Shown here: positions 30,701 through 35,800 of the stretch, one piece after another | Position numbering within the stretch: position 1 is the stretch's first letter | Layout: every line of letters begins with the position of its first letter | Assembly (NCBI GenBank): GCA_028583605.1 | Contig: CM053327.1 | Location: 40,467,059-40,531,058 of the forward strand | Direction of reading: 5' to 3' | Length of the DNA: 64,000 nt | From: Dastarcus helophoroides | Taxonomy: Eukaryota; Arthropoda; Insecta; Coleoptera; Bothrideridae | The notes under the pieces: model-generated | The model's input: only the letters and a program-made list of their open reading frames with translations | Told to the model about the DNA's origin: nothing | Database searches by the model: none | Position numbers and translations under genes: made by a program

Positions 30701-32850
30701 GTTCCACCAAAAAATTTCGACTTCGTTCAAAATTGTGAAGAAGTGATTATACAACGAAGTTTTTCTATAATCTATCATCTATCATCTTCAAAGATACTGC
30801 AGCTGAAGATGATAGCTTGGCCGTCGAAACGGGTTGGAGCAACCTTTGTTGTGTTTTTGAATTTATTTCGGTTTCAGTAGACAAGAAATCTGTTTCAATT
30901 TTTGAAAATAACCAAGGCCAATCCGTTCCACCAAAAAATTTCGACTTCGTTCAAAATTGTGAAGAAGTGATTATACAACGAAGTTTTTCTATCATCTATC
31001 ATCTTCAAAGATACTGCAGCTGAAGATGATAGCTTGGCTGTCGAAACGGGTTGGAGCAACCTTTGTTGTGTTTTTGAATTTATTTCGGTTTCAGTAGACA
31101 AGAGATCTATTTCAATTTTTGAAAATAACCAAGGACAGTCCGTTCCACCAAAAAATTTCGACTTCGTTCAAAATTGTGAAGAAGTGATTATACAACGCAG
31201 TTTTTCTCGAAATTTCGATTATTTGAACATTTGAACTCCAAATGTTTATTCCCTTTTTCACCATTCCAATAAACTCGAAATTTCGAGATTTAATGAATTC
31301 TGGTTTTTCTAGATATTTTGATTTTTTTTCTCAAATTACCAAATCAACCTTCTTTAAAAAAGTTTAACGTTTAAACTCGAAATGACGACTTTTTTTGAAA
31401 GCTAGTGAAGGAATTGCAAGAAAACGGTTTTATAAATTTTTCATTTTTCTCAAAATTTTGCCTCTTCCGAACATTTCCAACCTTAGCTTTTTTTTTAAAC
31501 TTTAAACTCCACTTTTTTTATATAAACGAAATTTAAGGTTTTTCCCAAACTATTCAGAAATTGCGAGGAAATGATTTTTTAAATTTCAAAGTTATTCACG
31601 AAATTTGATTTTCATCAACATTTTCGCAACCTTATTGTCAAAATTTTGACTTTAAAATTTCGAAATTTCAATTTTTGAAATTCGTCCATCTTTTATCATT
31701 TCTACGAAGTTATATTTTTGGAAAAATAACCAGTTTGCATAGAATTTTCTTAAGTTAGTACTGTTAAACTCAATTTTGCGCCTTTTTTTGAATTATTTTT
31801 TCGAAATTTCCCTCACAATTTGGATTTTTCCCTAAATTTTTGTATAAAATTTATATTTTAAATGTTAATCCATTTCAATTTGGTATTTCTTGATTTTTCT
31901 TTAATACATAACAATATTTTGTTTAGGTTTCGACCTCTCTAAAAAAATGAAATACAAATCTTCTCCCCTGAAACCAAGAAAGATTAAAAAACACAAAAAA
32001 GGTTGCTCCCACGCGTTTCGACAGCCAGAATATCTCTGAAGATGATAGCTTGGCTGTCGAAACGCGTTAGAGCAACCGTTTGTTGTGTTTTTTAATCCTT
32101 CTTGGTTTCGGGGGACAAGATGTGTATTTCAAATTTTGAAGATAACCAAGCACCAGTCCGTTCCACCAACATTCGACCTTTTAGTCAAGATTTTTCTGAA
32201 ACAATCCCGCCTTTCAGCCCAAAATTTCGATACATTGACTAAAAATTTCAAAATTACGTCAAACGCAAAATTTTAAACTTTGTTGTTGAAATTTAAGAAA
32301 TGTACATCAATTTTTTTATTTAATCGGACTTTCAATATTTTTCTAAAACCATTTATTTTTAAATTCGAAATTTACAAGAAGTTTAATAGGTCGCAGGTTC
32401 AAACCCCGGTGCCGATTACACGCCGCTAACATTTTTAACGTTAGAGCATGTTGGTAATGCAAATTAGCGTGATGGAAACCTTAATTTTTGCGCCTCTAGA
32501 AAATTTCACCTCAAAACCAACGCGTTTGGGCGCTTCTTACACTCTATTTCTAGGAATTGAATTTCACATACAAATTAAATGTCTCCCTAAGATTCATTTT
32601 AAAACTACCATTAAACTGCTTCCGTAAACGTAAATCTCCAGAATCAATTTTGATTTCCACAAGACATCAGTGGTAATCATGAATATAAAGGGTATTAAAA
32701 AATGTCAACACCTCAGCTAACCTTGACTAATTTATTCAACTAAAATATGTAACTACAAATACCATAACCAATAACCCAAAAAAAAAATGACAAAAAGTTG
32801 GCAAAGCTTCTTACCATATTGTTCTGAACCGGAGCCTCCACTTGTTGCAT
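544..32850 (-). CDS. fs(1)h: fs(1)h / BRD4-like BET bromodomain protein, long isoform (15 exons, 3' end outside window)
   Basis: This BET protein binds acetylated histones and recruits P-TEFb and other transcription factors in the nucleus. Exons on the minus strand: 32815-32850, 25359-25595, 24763-25120, 23316-23527, 22951-23262, 21520-21767, 21312-21462, 20550-20883, 18778-18978, 17417-17587, 15654-15773, 14054-14191, 8418-8488, 1642-2810, 544-709. All have GT donors and AG acceptors and consistent phases, giving about 1308 codons in the window. BD1, motif B, BD2, ET and Ser-rich regions appear in canonical BET order and read through joins as in Drosophila Fsh. The final long-isoform exon, expected to carry the P-TEFb-interacting C-terminus, is not in the window. 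The exon chain is seen; the name comes from family knowledge. Confidence 0.93.
957..1046 (-). repeat. Dispersed ~100-bp repeat, copy 1 (inverted)
   Basis: The same sequence family occurs in direct orientation at 10959-11070 and 14431-14536. Key words are AAGAAGGCGGTT, CGCATCCTAC and GAGTGGATT. Partial 3' ends recur near 51310-51350 and 51415-51460. It is probably a short nonautonomous element; no coding potential is seen. Confidence 0.65.
1224..1460. mobile_element. 237-bp MITE flanked by TTAA (piggyBac-type target)
   Basis: TTAA lies at both edges (1220-1223 and 1461-1464). The termini form an inverted repeat of about 40 bp (start GGGTGCGTTTAC, end GTAAACGCACC), with ATTTCTCT at its inner end. 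The TTAA duplication fits a piggyBac-superfamily nonautonomous element. A fragment with similar terminal sequence lies at 26863-26910. Confidence 0.65.
1465..1630. mobile_element. Palindromic (foldback) repeat family, copy 1
   Basis: The element starts AATTGAAATACAAAT, carries CCCTGAAACCAAG, then GCTTGGCTGTCGAAAC, GTTAGAGCAACC, TTGGTTTCAG and ATTTGTATTTCAATT. The outer words are reverse complements of each other, so the element folds back. Other copies: 17890-18040, 19585-19710, 29650-31235 (array), 31945-32175. Confidence 0.65.
1642..2810 (-). CDS. fs(1)h: fs(1)h long-isoform exon: large Pro/Asn/Gln/Ser-rich region with conserved WSSLA motif and coiled coil
   Basis: This 389-codon exon begins [14 protein letters not shown]. 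It is mostly low-complexity (Asn, Gln, Pro, Ser, Met). Near its end are [33 protein letters not shown] and a long charged helix ending [10 protein letters not shown]. The last part parallels the BRD4-L segment with SWASLVQK and EDEDALEQARR. It ends in phase 2. Confidence 0.92.
4060..6830. repeat. Satellite-like tandem array, ~268-bp unit, about 10 copies
   Basis: The marker CTTCTTGAATCC recurs at about 4291, 4563, 4831, 5101, 5361, 5631, 5902, 6173, 6424 and 6688, spacing 251-272 bp. Each unit also has AGTTTCGACTACTTTTGAGG and TTGGCTTCAGCA. It lies in the fs(1)h intron between the exons at 1642-2810 and 8418-8488. The frames in it are rich in Phe/Asn/Lys and look non-coding. Confidence 0.85.
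6755..6998. repeat. Inverted junction at the end of the 268-bp satellite
   Basis: The segment near 6755-6845 (TTTAGGCTTTCGACGAA) is repeated in reverse complement near 6900-6998 (TTGTCGAAAGCCCAAAT). Beyond it, satellite words such as GCAAAAAGTC and AATATTCGGCAATTCG appear in the opposite orientation up to about 7170. Confidence 0.65.
7925..8185. repeat. Imperfect inverted-repeat element
   Basis: ATAGCTGATCAAT and GACCAATAGGT with TTTATTAGATTCGA on the left reappear inverted as TCGAATGCTAATAAAT, CCTATTGGTCC and GCATAGCTGATCA on the right. This is consistent with a small nonautonomous element of about 260 bp. No target duplication was identified. Confidence 0.45.
8418..8488 (-). CDS. fs(1)h: fs(1)h long-isoform exon, Lys-rich
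   Basis: A 71-nt exon with a TCTAG acceptor and a GTGAGT donor. It reads [20 protein letters not shown] and then ITL. Its entry phase (1) matches the exon 12 donor and its exit phase (0) matches the next exon. The phases and the flanking conserved exons support it, not a domain. Confidence 0.78.
9520..9708. repeat. Minisatellite, ~35-bp unit, about 6 copies
   Basis: The unit GTGTAAAACCATCCTAATCT followed by TACTGTTTTTA repeats in tandem with small changes, within a fs(1)h intron. Confidence 0.85.
10959..11070 (+). repeat. Dispersed ~100-bp repeat, copy 2
   Basis: It begins TTAAGAAGGCGGTTCATCGC and ends GAGTGAACTGAACTTAAAAA. It is clearly related to the copies at 957-1046 (inverted) and 14431-14536. 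A short CT dinucleotide run is inserted near 11012-11024. Confidence 0.65.
12605..12800. repeat. ~103-bp tandem duplication
   Basis: TAGTTTTGTAAAAA, ATACCAGCTTT, TATCACTAGACCCAACC and a TTTTAGA..TTCCGAAA/TTACGAAA end occur twice in direct order, with minor differences. It is intronic. Confidence 0.7.
14049..32850 (-). CDS. fs(1)h: fs(1)h short isoform (reads through the exon 12 donor to TAG)
   Basis: If exon 12 is not spliced, the frame runs from GCA through GGT to a TAG at 14049-14051, ending the protein in ...DSSDSEAG. From memory, this is how the Drosophila short Fsh isoform ends. The product would be about 840 residues and would contain BD1, motif B, BD2, ET and the Ser-rich tail, but not the long C-terminal extension. 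Splicing at CAG|GTTAGC gives the long form instead, so isoform choice is retention versus removal of the next intron (8489-14053). The sequence shows the stop. Use of this isoform is inferred from the family. Confidence 0.75.
14054..14191 (-). CDS. fs(1)h: fs(1)h exon: Ser-rich tail with alternative stop
   Basis: The exon encodes [18 protein letters not shown] followed by runs of Ser and Asp ending DSSDSEA. The donor is CAG|GTTAGC. Reading through it adds Gly and a TAG stop (short isoform). Splicing at it continues to the exon at 8418-8488 in matching phase. Confidence 0.9.
14431..14536 (+). repeat. Dispersed ~100-bp repeat, copy 3
   Basis: It begins TTAAGAAGGCGGTTCATCGC and ends GAGTGGATTAAATTTAAAAA. 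It lies in the fs(1)h intron about 240 bp from the Ser-rich exon. Confidence 0.65.
14861..15450. repeat. Three tandem copies of a ~202-bp unit
   Basis: TTTGCTGTCAGTTTAAACAA occurs at 14861, 15064 and 15266. Each unit ends with GATTTGGATTGAAGTTATAA and AGCACCAGCT. The third unit has an expanded C run at about 15400. Confidence 0.85.
15654..15773 (-). CDS. fs(1)h: fs(1)h exon: PGKSKDEQ segment after ET
   Basis: The 120-nt exon gives [20 protein letters not shown], then [20 protein letters not shown]. It closely matches the post-ET segment of Drosophila Fsh. Phase 1 at both ends, so skipping it would not shift the frame. Confidence 0.94.
15774..17416 (-). other. fs(1)h: fs(1)h intron with a 202-bp tandem duplication (16061-16461)
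   Basis: Two ~202-bp copies start at 16061 and 16263 (AATTATGAAAATA). Each contains a further doubled segment with AGGTTGTAGCATTGGA. The rest is AT-rich without recognisable exons. At 17320-17366 an ACGACGTGAGAACGCC segment is doubled. Confidence 0.75.
17417..17587 (-). CDS. fs(1)h: fs(1)h exon: ET domain core
   Basis: It encodes [37 protein letters not shown] and [14 protein letters not shown]. The ET domain recruits partners such as NSD3, JMJD6 and chromatin remodelers in the known family. Phase 1 to phase 1. Confidence 0.95.
17890..18040. mobile_element. Palindromic repeat family, copy 2
   Basis: It contains CCCTGAAACCAAGAAAGATT, TTGCTCTAACGCGTTTCGAC, AGCCAAGCTGTCATCTTCAG and then TTTCAATTTTTGAAGATAAC. 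This is one arm plus the far end of the element at 31945-32175; the second inner arm is missing. Confidence 0.65.
18778..18978 (-). CDS. fs(1)h: fs(1)h exon: basic linker and start of ET domain
   Basis: It contains [17 protein letters not shown], then [20 protein letters not shown] and [10 protein letters not shown], the invariant start of the BET extraterminal domain. Phase 1 at both ends. Confidence 0.94.
18979..20549 (-). other. fs(1)h: fs(1)h intron, AT-rich; palindromic repeat copy 3 at 19585-19710
   Basis: The only structure recognised is a decayed copy of the palindromic family (AAAGATTAAAAAACACAACA, then AACCTAGCTATCATCTTCAG). The remaining open frames are short, lack family similarity and are not supported as exons. 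Confidence 0.55.
20550..20883 (-). CDS. fs(1)h: fs(1)h exon: coiled coil and Lys-rich region
   Basis: The exon reads [15 protein letters not shown], then a Lys-rich run ([14 protein letters not shown]) and an Ala/His/Asn low-complexity stretch. It corresponds to the segment between BD2 and ET in BET proteins. It ends in phase 1 at AAAG|GTGAGAG. Confidence 0.9.
21312..21462 (-). CDS. fs(1)h: fs(1)h exon: BD2 C-terminus and acidic Ser-rich segment
   Basis: It starts in phase 2 with the end of BD2 (FAKIPDEP) and continues into the Ser/Asp/Glu-rich stretch [12 protein letters not shown]. In BRD4 the matching stretch is the N-terminal CK2 phosphorylation site cluster. It ends LKLLEKQ, phase 0, donor GTATGT. 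Confidence 0.9.
21463..21519 (-). other. fs(1)h: 57-nt in-frame intron inside BD2
   Basis: Donor GTATGA, acceptor TTTGCAG. The length is divisible by three and there is no stop in the fs(1)h frame. Retention would insert 19 residues, mostly hydrophobic ([15 protein letters not shown]), into the last helix region of BD2. Splicing is strongly favoured because the joined protein, [11 protein letters not shown], matches the family. Confidence 0.82.
21520..21767 (-). CDS. fs(1)h: fs(1)h exon: bulk of BD2
   Basis: The exon reads [34 protein letters not shown] and [20 protein letters not shown], the BET BD2 signature including the acetyl-lysine Asn. I end it at ACTAA|GTATGA so that the join gives [12 protein letters not shown], as in vertebrate BRD4. 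The following 57-nt intron has no stop and keeps frame if retained. Confidence 0.9.
21954..22590. repeat. Direct repeats of 177 and 173 bp flanking the LINE fragment
   Basis: Copies at 21954-22130 and 22418-22590 share AGTAAGGATTTATGCAA at the start and AAGTTTAGAAATC at the end. They differ by a 4-nt indel and several substitutions. They abut the LINE piece exactly, as an unusually long target-site duplication or a segmental duplication would. Confidence 0.75.
22131..22417 (+). mobile_element. 5'-truncated LINE 3' end
   Basis: A reading frame ends [18 protein letters not shown]...VGWLNE with a stop at 22316-22318. The H..CHCPAL pattern is like the Cys/His C-terminus of non-LTR retrotransposon polyproteins. 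About 100 bp of 3'UTR follow, shared with 1-84. The flanks are direct repeats at 21954-22130 and 22418-22590. Confidence 0.6.
22951..23262 (-). CDS. fs(1)h: fs(1)h exon: motif A/B region ([13 protein letters not shown], Lys-rich helix)
   Basis: The 104-codon exon begins [15 protein letters not shown], includes [13 protein letters not shown] (BET motif A) and ends with [17 protein letters not shown] (lead-in to BD2, motif B). The donor is GTAAGTAT. The upstream intron side holds the pogo-like/LINE composite. Confidence 0.93.
23316..23527 (-). CDS. fs(1)h: fs(1)h exon: Ser/Thr/Pro-rich linker between bromodomains
   Basis: This exon starts in phase 1 and ends in phase 0. It encodes a low-complexity Thr/Ala/Ser/Pro linker ending VVPPSQPAK, which matches the position of the long linker in Drosophila Fsh (QQPAK before [13 protein letters not shown]). 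It is separated from the next exon by a 53-nt intron (23263-23315). Confidence 0.88.
23528..24762 (-). other. fs(1)h: fs(1)h intron: A-rich AAATTTTG-type DNA and a 43-bp tandem duplication
   Basis: From 23700 to 24740 the plus strand is dominated by variants of GTTGAAATTTTGAAAAA. A 43-bp unit starting GTCGAGATTTTGAAAG is doubled at 24648-24690 and 24691-24733, less than 30 nt from the donor of the BD1 exon. No exon is seen. Confidence 0.65.
24763..25120 (-). CDS. fs(1)h: fs(1)h exon: second half of BD1
   Basis: The exon begins [19 protein letters not shown] and continues with NNYYW and [20 protein letters not shown]. It includes the conserved Asn of the YN motif that anchors acetyl-lysine. 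A Gly/Lys/Pro-rich linker follows. It ends in phase 1 at ACGG|GTAAGAG. A 43-bp direct duplication lies immediately downstream in the intron (24648-24733). Confidence 0.93.
25359..25595 (-). CDS. fs(1)h: fs(1)h exon: N-terminal Pro-rich segment and first half of BD1
   Basis: This 79-codon, phase 0 exon reads [15 protein letters not shown], then [14 protein letters not shown] and the [17 protein letters not shown]-loop segment typical of BET BD1. It contains the WPF shelf that contacts acetyl-lysine ligands. The donor is GTAAGTGG. Confidence 0.93.
25726..25818. repeat. Near-perfect 37-bp hairpin in fs(1)h intron 1
   Basis: The arms 25726-25762 and 25782-25818 are reverse complements except at one position, with a 19-nt loop. 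The left arm contains CTTCCGGGATTGAACCGTGT. In fs(1)h-sense RNA the odd position is a G-U pair, so the whole stem can pair. A direct repeat ATATGGGGTTTAAC flanks it (near 25703 and 25852). It could be a small MITE or a hairpin-RNA precursor. Confidence 0.65.
26340..26405. repeat. 21-bp unit in three tandem copies
   Basis: TTAGACGTTTCTGAATTATT with one more base repeats about three times with small changes. Intronic; no function is suggested. Confidence 0.8.
26951..27959 (+). repeat. 24-bp tandem repeat, about 42 units, open as a 350-codon frame
   Basis: The unit TTCGTTTCAGAATGTCTTCC plus TAAA is repeated without indels and reads FVSECLPK per unit. An ATG at 26907 leads into it ([15 protein letters not shown]). 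Variants occur at only a few bases (CTC/TTC, TCA/TTA, GTT/GCC), all changing residues in this frame. There is no promoter, domain or neighbouring exon, so I call it a minisatellite in fs(1)h intron 1 and not a gene. It ends after a unit with one extra base. Confidence 0.85.
28112..28355 (+). repeat. Second block of the 24-bp repeat, about 10 degenerate units
   Basis: The same unit resumes after a ~150-bp unrelated spacer. It has indels and substitutions (for example GAGTCGTCTTCC and CATTTCAG), so its frame is broken. It looks like the older edge of the main array. Confidence 0.82.
29935..30625. repeat. Array of head-to-head palindromes from the palindromic repeat family
   Basis: Pairs of GGTTGCTCTAACGCG / CGACAGCCAAGCTATCATC and their reverse complements (GATGATAGCTTGGCTGTCG / GGCGTTAGAGCA) alternate about five times, separated by AAAAGATTCAAAAACACAAC. 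Each pair can fold into a long hairpin centred on ATCTTCAGAGATACTGAAGC-like sequence. Confidence 0.8.
30583..31235. repeat. Three ~217-bp tandem units derived from the palindromic family
   Basis: GATGATAGCTTGGC starts units near 30583, 30803 and 31020. Each continues GAAACGGGTTGGAGCAACC, TTTCGGTTTCAGTAGACAAG, CAGTCCGTTCCACC and GAAGAAGTGATTATACAACG. Open frames in them are by-products of the repeat. Confidence 0.82.
31945..32175. mobile_element. Palindromic repeat family, most complete single copy
   Basis: Both arms are present: GAAATACAAATCTTCTCCCC, TGAAACCAAGAAAGATT, ACGCGTTTCGACAGCC, then the inverse GGCTGTCGAAACGCGT, GTTGTGTTTTTTAATCC, TTGGTTTCGGGGGACAAG and GTATTTCAA. The core arms are about 90 bp each. 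No coding capacity, so presumably nonautonomous. Confidence 0.72.
32385..32510 (+). repeat. Dispersed element with a tRNA T-arm-like word
   Basis: GGTCGCAGGTTCAAACCCCG resembles a tRNA B box/T arm, as in tRNA-derived SINEs. The following GTTAGAGCATGTTGGTAATG is related to segments near 49040-49100 and, inverted, 52230-52320. No A box or complete tRNA fold is seen. Confidence 0.45.
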
Positions 32851-32867
32851 ATTAGTCACTTAATTTT
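32815..32867 (-). CDS. fs(1)h: fs(1)h exon with the start codon
   Basis: The exon is bounded by a TTTTGTTTTAG acceptor and a GTAAGA donor. ATG at 32850-32848 begins [12 protein letters not shown] (12 codons, phase 0). TAA and TGA triplets lie in the preceding 17 bases, so translation cannot enter from upstream. The first 17 nt are 5'UTR, which implies at least one more upstream noncoding exon. Confidence 0.72.
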
Positions 32868-35800
32868 CTAAAACAAAAATATCCTTATTAATAAAAAGTC
32901 AACTAGTTAGCGCTAATTACAAATAGCAATTCAGAATACCAATGCTAACAAATTCTTACCAAGAGAAGAAAATAATATGTGACCTGGGCCTATCAATCAG
33001 CTGGCTCGGAAATTTTGAAGATGCAAATGAAATCCCATGCTTTGGGACCTCATTTTAGAAAACAAAACGCATTGTATCTTGTGTCTGCAATAAAAATATT
33101 TCATGGTAGTGAACCCTTCTCGAAATCTCATTTTTTTGGAATTGCACACACATCAGATCTGCGTATATACATAAACAATAAAATATACAATTTTAAAGCT
33201 AGTTATTAATCTTATAACTTAGTTAACCGGGCACTCGTGTCCCTGTGCACTTAAGCGAATTAATTTTGCTCGGGGCACAGACGAGGAACTTTTAAATATT
33301 TTTATAATATGAAAATGTACGACAAATTCTTGTCACGCCCAAAATATTTTTGACCAAGGAAACCATCCATTTTGACCCCTAAGAACACCCTAAATCCACC
33401 CCTGTCTGTGCATATACACCAAATGCCCTAACAGGTCTTCCTTAATGTTACTACTGTTTGATTTCAAGAAATAGATTTTTACTCTTCTTCCTCAAATCTA
33501 TTTTCTGTTGGGCGTATCCTCAACATTTTTGACAAGTGACAAGTTTTTTAAAATTTGAAATTCCTAGATTAAAGTTGAATTTTGAAAATTAATTGGCTTT
33601 GAAAATTAATTAGCTTTGAAAATTACTATGCTGGCTTTGAAAACTGACATTGTAGCTTTGCAAATTACTGACACTTTAGCTGTGAAATTTCGAAAAAAAG
33701 TTAATGTTGGGCAATGAAATTTGGATCGCACGAGAATTTTTTGTAGACAATTTCTGTAATTTCCAGAAATGTTTAGTTAACTAGCAAGTAGTAAAAACCA
33801 AGTCAACAAAGATTAAATTCGAAATTTTGATTTTAGAAGCGAATTTTCGTTTTTAGAAGCGAAATTTAAAAATCTAATCAAGTAGTTTTGGAAATTTTGA
33901 ATTTGGGTAGTTTTCTCGAAATTTCTATTTGAATCAAGTTCTCGAAATTTCTATTAAAATCAAGTTTCAAAAAAAAGTCCAAATGTCGAGTTCCACTAGA
34001 AATTCCTAAATCAAAATCAATGGGGCGTGCCTCCCCAGGGGAGCACAAAGAGAACATACGAGGAACCAAGGTGTCTTCGGACTGTTTTAACTGTTGTTGA
34101 AAATATACAGTTTTTTTGACAAATTAGGATTTTTTTCAAAATCTCTACTTTTCTATAAGAATCTACCTCAACTCGAATTTTTTTAAAATTTTGCTTTTTT
34201 CGGAATTTTATCTTTTCCGAAATTTTATCTTTCTCGAAATTTTATTTCTTTCGAAATTTTAACTTTCGAAATTTTGACTTTTTCGAAATTATGCCTCTTT
34301 TAAAATTTCGACTTGAATAAATTTCTACTTTTTCGGAATTTCGGCTCTTTAAATTTGACCTGGAAAAAAATTGGAGTTTTTTTTACAAAAATTTGATTTC
34401 TTAGGTTTTTTTTTTGGAAAATATCCTACTTTTGGAAAGACTAAACTTCCATTTGTTTTTCAGAATTAGGATTTTTTTTAAACACTTGCAATTAAAACAA
34501 GATTAAATTTTAGGACTTTTCCTTACAATTTCGATGTTTTTCAAAATGTTTACTCTTTTTAAAACTTCAATGTTTTTAAAGTTTTGTCATTTTCGAAAAT
34601 TTCGACCCTTATTAAAAATTTTCACCTTATTTTGAAAACCTCACCATTTCAGAAATTCAGATTTTTTTCAAAAAATTCTATTTTTATTTTAAACTCCCAA
34701 CTTTTTTGGCCATTTCGACATTTTTTCAAAATTTCGATTATTTTTCAAAATTTCGATTATTTTTTAAATCTTCGACTCTGTTCAAAATTCCAACTTTTTT
34801 TTAAATATCCAACATTTCGACTAAATTTTAGATATTTTAATAAAATTTCGAATTTTTTTGCAATTTTGTAAAACTTGTCATTTGTTCAAAATTTGGGGTT
34901 TTTTTTAACTTTCGACGAATTTCCAAAATTTCGCCTTTTTTTTAACAAAATCTCCACCTTTTTTTAAAAATGTTGACTTTTTTTTTGAAAATTTCACCAT
35001 TTCGGAAATGCATTTGACATTTTCTTCAAAATTTCGATTACTTTTTAACTCTTCGACTTTGTTCAAAATTTTAATTCTTTTGTTTTGACTTCAACATTTG
35101 GACATTTGTCCAAAATTCAAACTTTTTTTTTGAAATTCTAACATTTCGACTAAAGTTTCGACATTTTAATAAAATTTCGAATTTTTTTGCAATTTTGTAA
35201 AACTTGTCATTTGTTCAAAATTTGGGTTTTTTTTTAAACTTTAGACGAATTTCCAAAATTTCGACTTTTTTTTTGAAAATTTGACCATTTCGGAAATGCA
35301 TTTGACATTTTCTTCAAAATTTCGATTACTTTTTAACTCATCGACTTTGTTCAAAATTTCGATTATTTTTTAACTCTTCGACTTTGTTCAAAATTTTAAT
35401 TCTTTTGTTTTGACTTTAACATTTGGACATTTGTTCAAAATTCAAACTTTTTTTTGAAATTCTAACATTTTGACTAAAGTTTCGACATTTTAATAAAATT
35501 ACAATTTTTTTTGCAATTTTGTAAAACTGGTCATTTGTTCAAAATTTGGGTTTTTTTTAACTTTCGATGAATTTCCAAAATTTCGACTTTTTTTTAACCA
35601 AAATCTCCATTTTTGAAAATTTTGATCTTTTTTTTGAAAATTTCACCATTTCGGAAATGCATTTGACATTTTTTCAAAATTTCGGTTACCTTTTAACTCT
35701 TCGACTTTATTCAAAATTCTAACTTTTTGTTTTGACTTTAACATTTGGACATTTTAACAAAATTTCGATTTTTTTTAAATCCTGACTTTCATTTTTGTTT

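Larger units (their letters stand above)
25596..32814 (-). other. fs(1)h: fs(1)h intron 1, about 7.2 kb, mostly repeats
   Basis: It contains the hairpin, the 21-bp and 24-bp arrays, T-rich AAATTTC-type DNA (28.4-29.6 kb, 31.2-31.9 kb), a ~240-bp tandem duplication (about 29460-29704 and 29705-29941) and the palindromic array. I found no further coding exon between the start-codon exon and BD1. Confidence 0.65.

Noticed and set aside
30346..31234. Repeated open frames reading [11 protein letters not shown]-type peptides
   Set aside because: They are translations of the palindromic/217-bp repeat units and have no independent support.
32395..32425. tRNA gene
   Set aside because: Only a T-arm/B-box-like word is present; no acceptor stem, anticodon arm or A box could be placed.
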